Positions 6,650-14,004 of a DNA stretch of 18,683 bases are shown piece after piece. The notes below the pieces were generated by a model. The model saw only the letters and a program-made list of their open reading frames with translations. It did not search any database and was not told the DNA's origin. Positions within the stretch are counted from its first letter, which is position 1. Every line of letters begins with the position of its first letter. Both the position numbers and the translations under genes were made by a program. Source of the DNA: Bordetella parapertussis (GTDB taxonomy: Bacteria > Pseudomonadota > Gammaproteobacteria > Burkholderiales > SG8-41); contig CAMBSS010000084.1 in NCBI GenBank assembly GCA_945870465.1, positions 1 to 18,683 of the forward strand, in the 5' to 3' direction.

Positions 6650-7671
6650 GCGCCAAAACTCCGCTGCTATCTGTTTTTATACCGCTATACAATGGCGAAA
6701 AATACGTGCGCGAAGCCATCGAATCGGTGCTCGACAACGGTTTCGCCGACCTCGAAGTGATCGTCGTCGACGACGGCTCGAACGACGGCACCGTGCAGGT
6801 CGTCGAAGCGATCAGGCATCCGGCGCTGCGGCTCTACCGCAATGCGGCCAACCTCGGCGTCGTCACCACGCGCGACCGCAGCGTGTCCCTGCTGAACGGC
6901 CGCTACATGGCATTGCTCGACCAGGACGACATCGCCGTGGCGGGCCGCTTTGAACAACAGGTCGCCCGGCTCGAAGCGGCGGACGGCCCCGACATCATTG
7001 GCGGCGCGGTCGAATTCTTCGGCGACGAAGAGGGGCAATATTTTTTGCCGTCCGGCGACGCAAAAATCAAGGCGGCACTGCTGTTCTTCGTCTGCCCGCT
7101 CGCCAATCCGACCATCTGCATGAAGCTCGCCCCGCTGCGCGAGGGGCGCATCCGCTATACGACCGACATCGGGGTGGCCGCCGACTACGCGATGTGGGTG
7201 GATGCGATGCGCGTGGGCATGCGTTTTGAAAATCTGCCGGTCGTGCTCACGCGTTATCGCCGGCACGGCGACGCCATGACCAGCAAACTGTCCGTCGAGT
7301 GCGCGGCCTCGGGTCGCCGGGTGCGGCAGAAAGTCGTCGACATGTTCTTCCCTGCCATGTCCGCCGGCGAGCGCGCAGCGCTGCTCGATGCGCTCTCAAC
7401 CAATCTGAGCGGCGGTCCGCGCTGGCTGGACGGCGTTTACGCGGTGTCGCACGCGGCCATGCTGGCGAAAGACATTGCCGGCATCGATACGGCGTGGCTG
7501 GTCAAAGCGCTGGAGAACATGGCGGTCAGCATGATCGAACGCGCGCTGAAACTCGGCAACGCCGACAACGAAACGCTGGAAATGATGATCGAAACCAGCG
7601 CGCACTTCGAACGCTGGCGCGCCGCCAACGCAGGCGCGCTCGATGCGCGCATCATGGCTCTGATCAAGTAA
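6646..7671 (+). CDS. Family 2 glycosyltransferase
   Basis: A 341-residue GT-A fold transferase. The N-terminal catalytic domain shows LLSVFIPLYNGEKYV (7-21), the nucleotide-binding VVDDGSNDG (40-48) and the metal-binding DQDD (92-95). A later VAADYAMWVDAMRVG probably corresponds to the acceptor-side acidic motif. Residues about 215-341 are a helical extension that I do not recognise. The usual ARN in the segment after the first motif is TRD here. The ATG at 6646 overlaps the regulator stop as ATGA, and the longer GTG start (6622) has no advantage. No membrane segment is seen, so it is probably cytoplasmic or peripheral, transferring a sugar to a surface polysaccharide or lipid. Donor and acceptor are unknown. 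A direct link to sulfonate metabolism is not evident despite the overlap. Confidence 0.85.
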   Translation: MSAKTPLLSVFIPLYNGEKYVREAIESVLDNGFADLEVIVVDDGSNDGTVQVVEAIRHPALRLYRNAANLGVVTTRDRSVSLLNGRYMALLDQDDIAVAGRFEQQVARLEAADGPDIIGGAVEFFGDEEGQYFLPSGDAKIKAALLFFVCPLANPTICMKLAPLREGRIRYTTDIGVAADYAMWVDAMRVGMRFENLPVVLTRYRRHGDAMTSKLSVECAASGRRVRQKVVDMFFPAMSAGERAALLDALSTNLSGGPRWLDGVYAVSHAAMLAKDIAGIDTAWLVKALENMAVSMIERALKLGNADNETLEMMIETSAHFERWRAANAGALDARIMALIK

Positions 7672-9360
7672 TCAGAGCTTCTGCATTTCGCGGCGTATCA
7701 CTTCCAGCTTTTCCGCGTCTTTCACGTTTTTGCGCAGCCAGTCGAATTGCGCGCGCGCGTCGTCTTTGAGGCCCGCGCGTCCAAGGTTGGCGGCGGCGGC
7801 GATGCGCGCATTGACGGCGAAGGGGTCGGGGGAGCGCGCATCCAGCAGCAATGCGGCTTCCATGAAGTAATCCGCGGCATTCTGAAAATCGTTGAAGGTC
7901 TCCGCGATGCGCGCGAGCGCGAACAGGATTTCGCGCCGTTCGCGCGGCGCCGCCAGCGGCAGCAGCGCGCGATACAGCTCGTCGGCCGACTTGAAAAAAC
8001 CGGTGTCCTGCAGCTCCTGCACCATCGGCACCGCGCGCTGCACGACGTCGGCCGGCAGCGTTTTCTTGCCCGCCAGCAGCGCGCGCAACACATCGCCCCC
8101 CGGCTCCGCGATGCCGGCTCGCACCAGCACCGGCGCCAGGCGTATGCGCCACTCGTCGGGCTCCAGCGTCGCCGGCGTGGCAAGACCATGCCAGTAACGC
8201 GCCGCCGCCGCGGCCTGGTTGTTGTCGGCGGCCATGCCGCCCAGCAGAAAGCGCGCCTGCGGGTCGATCAGCGTCACTGGAAACCGCGTCGCATCGTCAA
8301 AGAGCCGGATCGCGGTCAATGCCAGCTTGGCGCTCTGCAGCGAGAACGCCAATTGCAGCTGTGCGTCCTGGCGCGTAGCGCGCACCTTGCTTTGCAGGGC
8401 GAGATACGCGAACAGCACGCGTCCGGCGAGCGGGCTGGTGGCGCTGCGGCGTGCCGCGAAATCTGCCCATCCTGCGTCCTCGCCGACCAGCAACTGGTTC
8501 TGGTTGGCGACCTCCTGCGCGGCCGCGGCATACGATTTCCAGAGCTCGGCGGCGATTGCCGTCAGGCGCTCTGCCGGCTTGTCGCCGGCGACTTGCAGCA
8601 GGTTCTCCAGGGCCTCGACGTGCAGCATGGAATTTTTTTGCAGCGAGGCGGCGTGCTGCAACACTATCCAGTACGCGACGTTGTTGCTTTTGGCGAGCGC
8701 CGCGCGCGCCTGCGCAATCGCGGCGTCCGGCGCTATCAGGTTGGTCTTGATCCGCATCAGGAGCTTGAGCGGGCTCGCCTCGTCGAGCTGCGAAAACCAG
8801 TTGACCGCCTCCCTGTCCATGCCTGCCGCAAGCAAGGCATCGACAAAACGCGCCGCGGTGTCGCGGTCGACCGGCTTGTAGTCCTGTTGATAGCGCAGCA
8901 TCAGCGTATAGGCGTCCTGCGGCTGGTCTTCGGCTAGATAGGTTTCGATCACCAGCAGGCGCGCGTGGCGCATCTCTTCCGCGGCGAGGTCCTGGCGCCA
9001 GATCAGGCGCGCCAGAAAATCGCGTGCGATCGCGCCTTGTCCATTCGCGAGTGCCGCGCGCGCGCCCTGCAGCAGACAGGCCCGCACCACCTTGTCGGGT
9101 GCGCCCGGCGGCAGCGCAACAACCCGCTTCGTGAGTTCCTGGTGACGGGACAGGCGCGACAGCAGCGCACAGCGCAACTGCTCCCAGTCGGCCCAGCGCG
9201 GCGCGTTCATGGCGGCGGGCTGCATCTGCTCTACGCGCGCGAGCGCCAGCTGCGGCGCGTTTTGGTCGGCATAGCGCTGCGTGATTTCGAACGCATCGGG
9301 CACGCCCTGGGCGCGGGCGCCGAATGCCATGAGCATGGCCAGCAGAATGATGGTGCGCAT
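7672..9360 (-). CDS. Secreted helical-repeat (TPR-like) protein of unknown function
   Basis: A 562-residue protein beginning MRTIILLAMLMAFGARAQG, a typical Sec signal peptide with cleavage likely after ARA, so it should be periplasmic. The mature part is almost wholly alpha-helical. It has many Ala/Leu-rich paired helices of TPR or superhelical character, for example ALARIAETFNDFQNAADYFM and RYWHGLATPATLEPDEWRI, and ends with RREMQKL. I do not recognise a named family. The ATG at 9360 was chosen because the signal peptide starts there and a promoter -10 box lies only six bases upstream; the TTG-started extension to 9396 would mask the signal peptide. Its stop codon is directly adjacent to that of the convergent glycosyltransferase. 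A protein-protein interaction role, for example in envelope assembly, is a guess. Confidence 0.75.
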   Translation of the reverse strand: MRTIILLAMLMAFGARAQGVPDAFEITQRYADQNAPQLALARVEQMQPAAMNAPRWADWEQLRCALLSRLSRHQELTKRVVALPPGAPDKVVRACLLQGARAALANGQGAIARDFLARLIWRQDLAAEEMRHARLLVIETYLAEDQPQDAYTLMLRYQQDYKPVDRDTAARFVDALLAAGMDREAVNWFSQLDEASPLKLLMRIKTNLIAPDAAIAQARAALAKSNNVAYWIVLQHAASLQKNSMLHVEALENLLQVAGDKPAERLTAIAAELWKSYAAAAQEVANQNQLLVGEDAGWADFAARRSATSPLAGRVLFAYLALQSKVRATRQDAQLQLAFSLQSAKLALTAIRLFDDATRFPVTLIDPQARFLLGGMAADNNQAAAAARYWHGLATPATLEPDEWRIRLAPVLVRAGIAEPGGDVLRALLAGKKTLPADVVQRAVPMVQELQDTGFFKSADELYRALLPLAAPRERREILFALARIAETFNDFQNAADYFMEAALLLDARSPDPFAVNARIAAAANLGRAGLKDDARAQFDWLRKNVKDAEKLEVIRREMQKL

Positions 9361-9366
9361 GCGCCC

Positions 9367-9396
9367 ATTGTAGGGGCACAGGTCGTGCAAGCTCAA
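9367..9396 (-). promoter_or_regulatory. Promoter for a probably leaderless transcript
   Basis: On the minus strand, TTGAGC (9391-9396) and TACAAT (9367-9372) are separated by 18 bases. The -10 box ends six bases before the ATG of the helical-repeat protein, so transcription would begin at or beside the A of the start codon, leaving no room for a Shine-Dalgarno sequence. Confidence 0.55.
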
Positions 9397-9405
9397 TTAA
9401 CCCAC

Positions 9406-9433
9406 AATAAAAAAGGCGGCTTGCGCCGCCTTT
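9406..9433 (-). terminator. Rho-independent terminator of the rpsP-rplS operon
   Basis: A perfect nine-base stem, AAAGGCGGC (9412-9420) with GCCGCCTTT (9425-9433) and a four-base loop. On the minus strand it is followed by a run of six T and then ATT. It lies 24 bases after the rplS stop and just before the promoter of the next gene. The A-rich left flank makes it partly bidirectional in appearance. Confidence 0.9.
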
Positions 9434-9456
9434 CTTTGCAACCCGTCCGCGCCAGC

Positions 9457-9879
9457 TTAAGGCTTGGCTTCGGCCTGGGGTGCCGGTGCTGGGGTTTCGA
9501 CCGGCGGCAATACGTCCTCGACGCGGATGTCGAGGCGCTCCTTGATGCGCGCGGCCTTGCCCGACAGCTTGCGCAGGTAATAGAGCTTGGCGCGGCTGAC
9601 GTCGCCTTTGCGCTTGACCTCGATCGACGCGATCAGCGGCGAGTACAGCTGGAAAGTACGCTCGACGCCCTCGCCCGACGAAATCTTGCGCACGATGAAT
9701 GCCGAATTGAGCCCGCGGCTCTTCCTGGCAATCACCACGCCTTCGTAGGCCTGCACGCGCTTGCGGTCGCCTTCGACCACGTTGACGTTCACCACCACGG
9801 TGTCGCCGGATTTGAACTCCGGGATTTTCTTGCCGAGACGGGCGATTTCTTCGCTTTCGAGTTTCTGTATTAGGTCCAT
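9457..9879 (-). CDS. rplS: 50S ribosomal protein L19
   Basis: A 140-residue bL19, which sits at the interface of the two ribosomal subunits. [56 protein letters not shown] and [20 protein letters not shown] are family hallmarks. The C-terminal tail after about residue 120 is Pro/Ala/Glu-rich and variable. The ATG at 9879 matches the conserved N-terminus and has GGAG at proper spacing. A second ATG two codons upstream overlaps the trmD stop as ATGA but has the GGAG too close. It is the last gene of the rpsP-rimM-trmD-rplS operon and is followed by an intrinsic terminator. Confidence 0.97.
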   Translation of the reverse strand: MDLIQKLESEEIARLGKKIPEFKSGDTVVVNVNVVEGDRKRVQAYEGVVIARKSRGLNSAFIVRKISSGEGVERTFQLYSPLIASIEVKRKGDVSRAKLYYLRKLSGKAARIKERLDIRVEDVLPPVETPAPAPQAEAKP

Positions 9880-9881
9880 CG

Positions 9882-10664
9882 TCATACTCCATTCAATTCC
9901 TGCGTGCTCATTTCCCGTTTAAATTCTTCGAGCAAACTGCGCTCGTCATCCGACAGCACCCGCTTCACCAGCAAATCCGGCCTGCGCTGCCACGTTCTGC
10001 CCAACGCCTGCTTCAACCGCCAGCGGCTGATGTCGGCATGATTGCCCGACAACAACACCGGCGGCACCTTCTGTCCCTCGCACACCTCGGGCCGCGTGTA
10101 ATGCGGGCAATCGAGCAGCCCGTTTACAAACGAGTCCTGGTGCGCCGATTCGGCATCGCCCAGCACACCCGGCAACTGGCGCACGATGCAATCGATCAAC
10201 ACCATCGCCGCCAGCTCGCCGCCCGACAACACGTAATCGCCGATCGATATTTCGTCGTCGATCCCGTTCGCGCCGCGTGCAATTGCACGCTCATCCACGC
10301 CTTCGTAACGCCCTGCCAGCAACACCAAACCCTGCTGCCCTGCCAGTTCCATCACCAGCTGGTGGTTCAGCAAACGCCCCTGCGGCGTCAGGTGAACCAC
10401 GCGCGGCTTCTGCACGCCTGCGCTTTTCTGCCGCTGCCGCGCCGCTGCCAGTGCGCGCCCCACGGGTTCGGCCATCATCACCATCCCGGGCCCGCCCCCG
10501 TACGGCCGGTCATCGACCGTGCGATACGCGTTCTGCGCAAAATCGCGCGGATTCCACGCCACCAGCTGATAAATTCCTTTTTCCCGCGCGCGGCCTATCA
10601 CGCCCGCTTCGGCGACCGCATCGAACATCGCCGGGAAAATCGTCACCACGTCAAACTGAAGCAT
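9882..10664 (-). CDS. trmD: tRNA (guanine-N1-)-methyltransferase TrmD
   Basis: A 260-residue SPOUT-class enzyme that methylates G37 of tRNAs using S-adenosylmethionine, preventing frameshifting. The N-terminal [35 protein letters not shown] and the trefoil-knot cofactor site segments [14 protein letters not shown] and [20 protein letters not shown] are all present and intact. The C-terminal helical domain carries [11 protein letters not shown] and the LLEEF ending region. The ATG overlaps the rimM stop by one base (TGATG), and AGGGA lies just upstream within rimM, which indicates coupled translation. Length and motif order are normal for the family. Confidence 0.97.
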   Translation of the reverse strand: MLQFDVVTIFPAMFDAVAEAGVIGRAREKGIYQLVAWNPRDFAQNAYRTVDDRPYGGGPGMVMMAEPVGRALAAARQRQKSAGVQKPRVVHLTPQGRLLNHQLVMELAGQQGLVLLAGRYEGVDERAIARGANGIDDEISIGDYVLSGGELAAMVLIDCIVRQLPGVLGDAESAHQDSFVNGLLDCPHYTRPEVCEGQKVPPVLLSGNHADISRWRLKQALGRTWQRRPDLLVKRVLSDDERSLLEEFKREMSTQELNGV

Positions 10665-11212
10665 CAGTAATCCCTGCCCCAGTCCACAGCGATTACACCC
10701 GCTGCCACATCCACTGCCTTGATCGCATCGGCGATAAACGGTATCAGTATTTCGCGCGCTTCTTGTAGCTTGCTACCGTCTACGTGCTCGTCACCTTGAG
10801 CGCGCTTGCTGCCACCATCCGCGGTCACCACCAGCACATCGTTCGCGCCGGTCTCGATGATGCGGGCGACGCGCCCCAACTCTTCCTGCTGCGTGTTCAC
10901 GACTCGCAGGCCGATCAGATCGGCCCAGTAAAACTCACCGCTCCCGGCGCCCGGCAACTGCTCGCGCGGCACGCCGATTTCGAAACCTTTCAGCGCCGCC
11001 GCAGCCTCGCGATCTTCGATGCCCGCCAACTGCGCCACCAGCGTATTGCCCTGCACCTTGGCGACGGCGACCTTCATCTCGCGCCATTCGCCTTCGCGCC
11101 GCAACCACCACACCGGGTACTCGCACAGATTGCCCGGTTGCGCGGTAAGCGCGTGCACCTTGAACCAGCCCTTGACTCCGAACGGGGCGGTCACCCGCCC
11201 CATCACTACCAT
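10664..11212 (-). CDS. rimM: 16S rRNA processing/ribosome maturation factor RimM
   Basis: A 182-residue factor that binds protein S19 and aids maturation of the 30S head. The N-terminal RimM barrel shows [20 protein letters not shown], and the middle shows [20 protein letters not shown]. The C-terminal PRC-like barrel shows [15 protein letters not shown] and [15 protein letters not shown] and ends with the common DWGRDY-type tail. The ATG at 11212 lies four bases after the rpsP stop and gives the family's normal length. A GTG at 11281 would extend into rpsP and adds residues not seen in the family. An insert around [20 protein letters not shown] in the second barrel is somewhat longer than I would expect. 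Confidence 0.95.
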   Translation of the reverse strand: MVVMGRVTAPFGVKGWFKVHALTAQPGNLCEYPVWWLRREGEWREMKVAVAKVQGNTLVAQLAGIEDREAAAALKGFEIGVPREQLPGAGSGEFYWADLIGLRVVNTQQEELGRVARIIETGANDVLVVTADGGSKRAQGDEHVDGSKLQEAREILIPFIADAIKAVDVAAGVIAVDWGRDY

Positions 11213-11216
11213 GCGC

Positions 11217-11471
11217 TCAGGCCGCGGGCTTTGCGCCAAACTGTTTGACGAGGCGTGCCGCCGTGTCGCTGATTTGCGCACCCTTGCTCTGCCAGTAAGT
11301 CAGCCGCTCGGCCTGATAGCGGAATGTTTCCTGACCTGCCGGCGCTTTGGGATTGTAAAAACCGATGCGCTCTATGAAGCGGCCATCGCGCGCGCGCTTC
11401 GAATCAGCAACCACCAGATTAAAAAACGGACGCTTTTTGGCGCCGCCTCGTGCCAGTCTGATCACTACCAT
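11217..11471 (-). CDS. rpsP: 30S ribosomal protein S16
   Basis: An 84-residue bS16 with the family signature [20 protein letters not shown], then [19 protein letters not shown] and [20 protein letters not shown]. The ATG at 11471 gives the canonical N-terminus; an upstream in-frame extension to 11582 spans the promoter and is not real. S16 is an assembly protein of the 30S body. It is the first gene of the operon, and the promoter -10 box lies 35 bases upstream. Confidence 0.97.
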   Translation of the reverse strand: MVVIRLARGGAKKRPFFNLVVADSKRARDGRFIERIGFYNPKAPAGQETFRYQAERLTYWQSKGAQISDTAARLVKQFGAKPAA

Positions 11472-11506
11472 GGGAAATCCGACCCTGAAAATGCGGAAAG
11501 GGCGTG

Positions 11507-11536
11507 ATTTTACGCTAGTTTTTGACTTTAACGCAA
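11507..11536 (-). promoter_or_regulatory. Promoter of the rpsP operon
   Basis: On the minus strand, TAAAAT (11507-11512, five of six) is preceded after 18 bases by TTGCGT (11531-11536, only TTG conserved). The local AT-rich tract (GTTAAAGTCAAAAACTAG) and the short leader of about 30 bases before rpsP support it. Confidence 0.6.
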
Positions 11537-11562
11537 GGGAAGTAGCGGTTGCGGCAACCCGC

Positions 11563-11584
11563 GATTGCGCCGTGCCGCGCAATC
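11563..11584. other. Perfect hairpin between ffh and the rpsP promoter
   Basis: GATTGCGC (11563-11570) and GCGCAATC (11577-11584) form an eight-base perfect stem with a six-base loop. No T-run follows on the ffh transcript strand, so it is not a standard intrinsic terminator. It could act as an mRNA 3'-end structure for ffh or be without function. Confidence 0.45.
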
Positions 11585-11658
11585 CGGCTCAAAAACGTAA
11601 CTTACTGATCTGAAATAAAACGATAGCAGATGCCCGTTAAGACATCCGACCGGCGCGT

Positions 11659-13011
11659 TCAGCGCATGCCGCCGGGCAGCATCCCCTTCATGGAACGCAT
11701 CATCTTGGCCATGCCGCCTTTGGCCATCATCTTCATCATTTTCTGCGTCTGCTCGAACTGCGCGAGCAGGCGGTTGACCTCCTGCACGCTGACGCCGGCG
11801 CCGGCCGCGATGCGGCGCTTGCGCGAGGCCTTGAGCAGCTCGGGTTTCGCGCGTTCCTGCGGCGTCATCGAATTGATGATGCCTTCGATGCGGCGGACCT
11901 GGCGGTCGTCCATCTGCGCCTTGCCCGCCGCCTGCGCGAGCTGCCCCGGCAATTTGTCGAGCATGGCGGTGACGCCGCCCATCTTTTTCATCTGGCCGAT
12001 CTGCTGCTTGAAGTCTTCGAGATCGAAGCCCTTGCCCGACTTCAGTTTCTTGGCGAATTTCTCCGCTTCATCGCGGTCGACCGTACGCTGCGCGTCTTCT
12101 ATCAGCGACAGCACGTCGCCCATGCCAAGTATGCGCGACGCCATGCGGTCGGGATGAAAGACTTCGAAGCCGGTCAACTTTTCGCCGATGCCGGCAAACT
12201 TGATCGGCTTGCCGGTCACCTGCCGCACCGACAGTGCCGCGCCGCCGCGTGCATCGCCATCGAGCTTGGTCAGCACGACGCCGGTCAGCGGCAGCGCGTC
12301 AGCGAAAGCCTTGGCAACGTTGACCGCGTCCTGGCCCTGCATCGAATCGACGACAAACAGGGTTTCAATCGGGTTCAACGCGGCGTGCAGCCCGCGGATT
12401 TCACTCATCATCGCTTCGTCTATCGCGAGACGGCCCGCGGTGTCGACGATCAGCACGTCGTGATAATGCTTGCGCGCGTAATCGAGCGCGGCGAGCGCGA
12501 TGTCGGCCGGTTTGTCGCTGCCGGACGACGGGAAGAAATCGACTTCGATTTGCGCGGCGAGCGTTTTGAGCTGCTCGATTGCAGCCGGACGGTAGACGTC
12601 GCAGCTCGCCAGCAGCACTTTCTTTTTCATCTGCTCACGCAGCATTTTGGCGAGTTTGCCACTGGTAGTCGTCTTGCCCGAGCCCTGCAGGCCCGCCATC
12701 AGGATCACCGCGGGCGGCGTGGTCGCGAGATCGAGCGCGGCATTGGTCTCGCCCATCAGCGCCACCAGCTCGCGATGCACGACACCCACCAGCGCCTGGC
12801 CCGGCGTGAGGCTGCCCATCACCTCCTGGCCAAGCGCGCGTTCGCGCACCTGCGCGACAAAGTCCCGGACGACCGGCAATGCAACGTCGGCTTCGAGCAG
12901 CGCCATGCGCACTTCGCGCAGCGCGTCCTGGATATTGGTTTCGGTCAGCCGCGCTTCGCCGCGCAGCGTTTTCATGACCTGCGACAGCCGTCCTGTCAGA
13001 CTCTCGAACAT
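11659..13011 (-). CDS. ffh: Signal recognition particle GTPase Ffh
   Basis: A 450-residue SRP54 homologue that binds 4.5S RNA and signal sequences and delivers nascent membrane proteins to FtsY. An N-terminal helical bundle (about 1-90) is followed by the GTPase with the P-loop GLQGSGKTTTSGK (107-119), DVYRPAAIEQLK, DTAGRLAIDE and TKLDGDARGGAALS. The methionine-rich M domain ends MMKMMAKGGMAKMMRSMKGM. All motifs are intact and the length is standard. The ATG at 13011 begins the conserved MFESLTGRLSQ and has GGA at correct spacing; the longer frame to 13074 is not supported. ffh is divergent from ypjD and lies upstream of the rpsP operon on the same strand, as in many proteobacteria. Confidence 0.97.
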   Translation of the reverse strand: MFESLTGRLSQVMKTLRGEARLTETNIQDALREVRMALLEADVALPVVRDFVAQVRERALGQEVMGSLTPGQALVGVVHRELVALMGETNAALDLATTPPAVILMAGLQGSGKTTTSGKLAKMLREQMKKKVLLASCDVYRPAAIEQLKTLAAQIEVDFFPSSGSDKPADIALAALDYARKHYHDVLIVDTAGRLAIDEAMMSEIRGLHAALNPIETLFVVDSMQGQDAVNVAKAFADALPLTGVVLTKLDGDARGGAALSVRQVTGKPIKFAGIGEKLTGFEVFHPDRMASRILGMGDVLSLIEDAQRTVDRDEAEKFAKKLKSGKGFDLEDFKQQIGQMKKMGGVTAMLDKLPGQLAQAAGKAQMDDRQVRRIEGIINSMTPQERAKPELLKASRKRRIAAGAGVSVQEVNRLLAQFEQTQKMMKMMAKGGMAKMMRSMKGMLPGGMR

Positions 13012-13073
13012 GCGGGATCCGTAATTAGTTGCATGGCGCGGCGCGGCGACACACTGGTGTAAACTGGCGGCCA

Positions 13074-13910
13074 ATGACCATGCTGGACTTCGTATTCTAT
13101 CCGATCACTTCACTGATGTACGCGGCGCTTGCTGCGTATTTCTGGCGCATGCACTGGTTGCCGGCCGCCGCCGCGCCGGCCGCGCGCGCGAAATCGGGTA
13201 ACCTCGAACACATCGCAGTGCTGGTACCGATGGCATTGCACGCCATGCTGCTCTATCAGTCGGCGTTCGCGAGCGACGGCATGCATCTGGGCATAGGCAA
13301 TGCGATCTCGACGATTGTCTGGCTCACGGTCGCCATCTACTGGCTGGGCAATCTCGCCTACAAAGTCGAAGGGCTGCAGGCGATGGTGATGCCGGTGGCG
13401 GCGGCGTGCGTATTGCTACCCACCATCTTTGCCGACACACGCGCGCTGCCGAACACCCAGCTTGCAGCGTTCAAGGCGCACCTCGTGATCTCGATGCTCG
13501 CATACAGCCTGTTCACCATCGCCTCGCTGCACGTGCTGCTGATGGCGCTGCTCGAGCGCCGGCTGCACGGCGGCGAACTGCCGCTGGCGCTGCAAAAACT
13601 GCCGCCGCTGCTGACCATGGAAATGCTGCTGTTTCGCATCATCGCCGCGGGGTTCGTGCTGCTGACGCTGACGCTCGCGAGCGGCATCATATTTTCCGAG
13701 GAATTGTTCGGCAAGGCGATGCGCTTCAATCACAAAACGGTGTTCGGCATCCTGTCGTGGGTGATTTTCGCGGCACTCCTCGGCGGCCGCAGCCTCTACG
13801 GCTGGCGCGGCCGCATCGCCGTGCGCTGGACGCTGACCGGCTTTCTGATGCTGGTGCTCGCCTACGTCGGCAGCAAGTTCGTGCTCGAAGTCGTCCTTGG
13901 AAGAACGTGA
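13074..13910 (+). CDS. ypjD: CcsA/CcmC-like inner-membrane protein YpjD
   Basis: A 278-residue membrane protein with about eight helices, of the cytochrome c assembly (CcsA/CcmC/ResC) superfamily. In E. coli the corresponding gene ypjD (also called corE) also lies between ffh and corB, as here. Visible landmarks are VLVPMALHAMLLYQSAFA, KAHLVISMLAYSLFTIASLH and FNHKTVFGILSWVIFA, whose histidines are candidate heme or metal contacts. The function is not settled; links to heme handling or to magnesium/cobalt transport through CorB have been proposed for the family. An ATG at 13074 is used, but an ATG two codons later is equally possible because the Shine-Dalgarno sequence is weak. A repeat fills the gap to corB. 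Confidence 0.85.
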   Translation: MTMLDFVFYPITSLMYAALAAYFWRMHWLPAAAAPAARAKSGNLEHIAVLVPMALHAMLLYQSAFASDGMHLGIGNAISTIVWLTVAIYWLGNLAYKVEGLQAMVMPVAAACVLLPTIFADTRALPNTQLAAFKAHLVISMLAYSLFTIASLHVLLMALLERRLHGGELPLALQKLPPLLTMEMLLFRIIAAGFVLLTLTLASGIIFSEELFGKAMRFNHKTVFGILSWVIFAALLGGRSLYGWRGRIAVRWTLTGFLMLVLAYVGSKFVLEVVLGRT

Positions 13911-13914
13911 GAGG

Positions 13915-13990
13915 CAGGAGCCAGGATCAAGGATTCAGCGAAAGCCCGGATACAAACCGGTTTTGCCTGAATCCTGAGTCCCGACTCCTG
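13915..13990. repeat. Imperfect inverted repeat between ypjD and corB
   Basis: Arms 13915-13938 and 13967-13990 are inverted copies matching at 19 of 24 positions, built from CAGGAG and GGATTCAG units, with a 28-base centre. Similar CTCCTG and CTGAATC units continue to 14004, the base before the corB ATG, so the element replaces any Shine-Dalgarno sequence. Confidence 0.7.
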
Positions 13991-14004
13991 AATCTCCGCT
14001 CCTG

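Noticed and set aside
7747..8937. 396-residue plus-strand open frame
   Set aside because: Antisense to the helical-repeat protein, no signal peptide or motif; the minus-strand frame has a signal peptide and promoter.
11659..11661. Intrinsic terminator directly after ffh
   Set aside because: A weak GATGTC/GGCATC pairing follows the stop, but there is no adjoining T-run.
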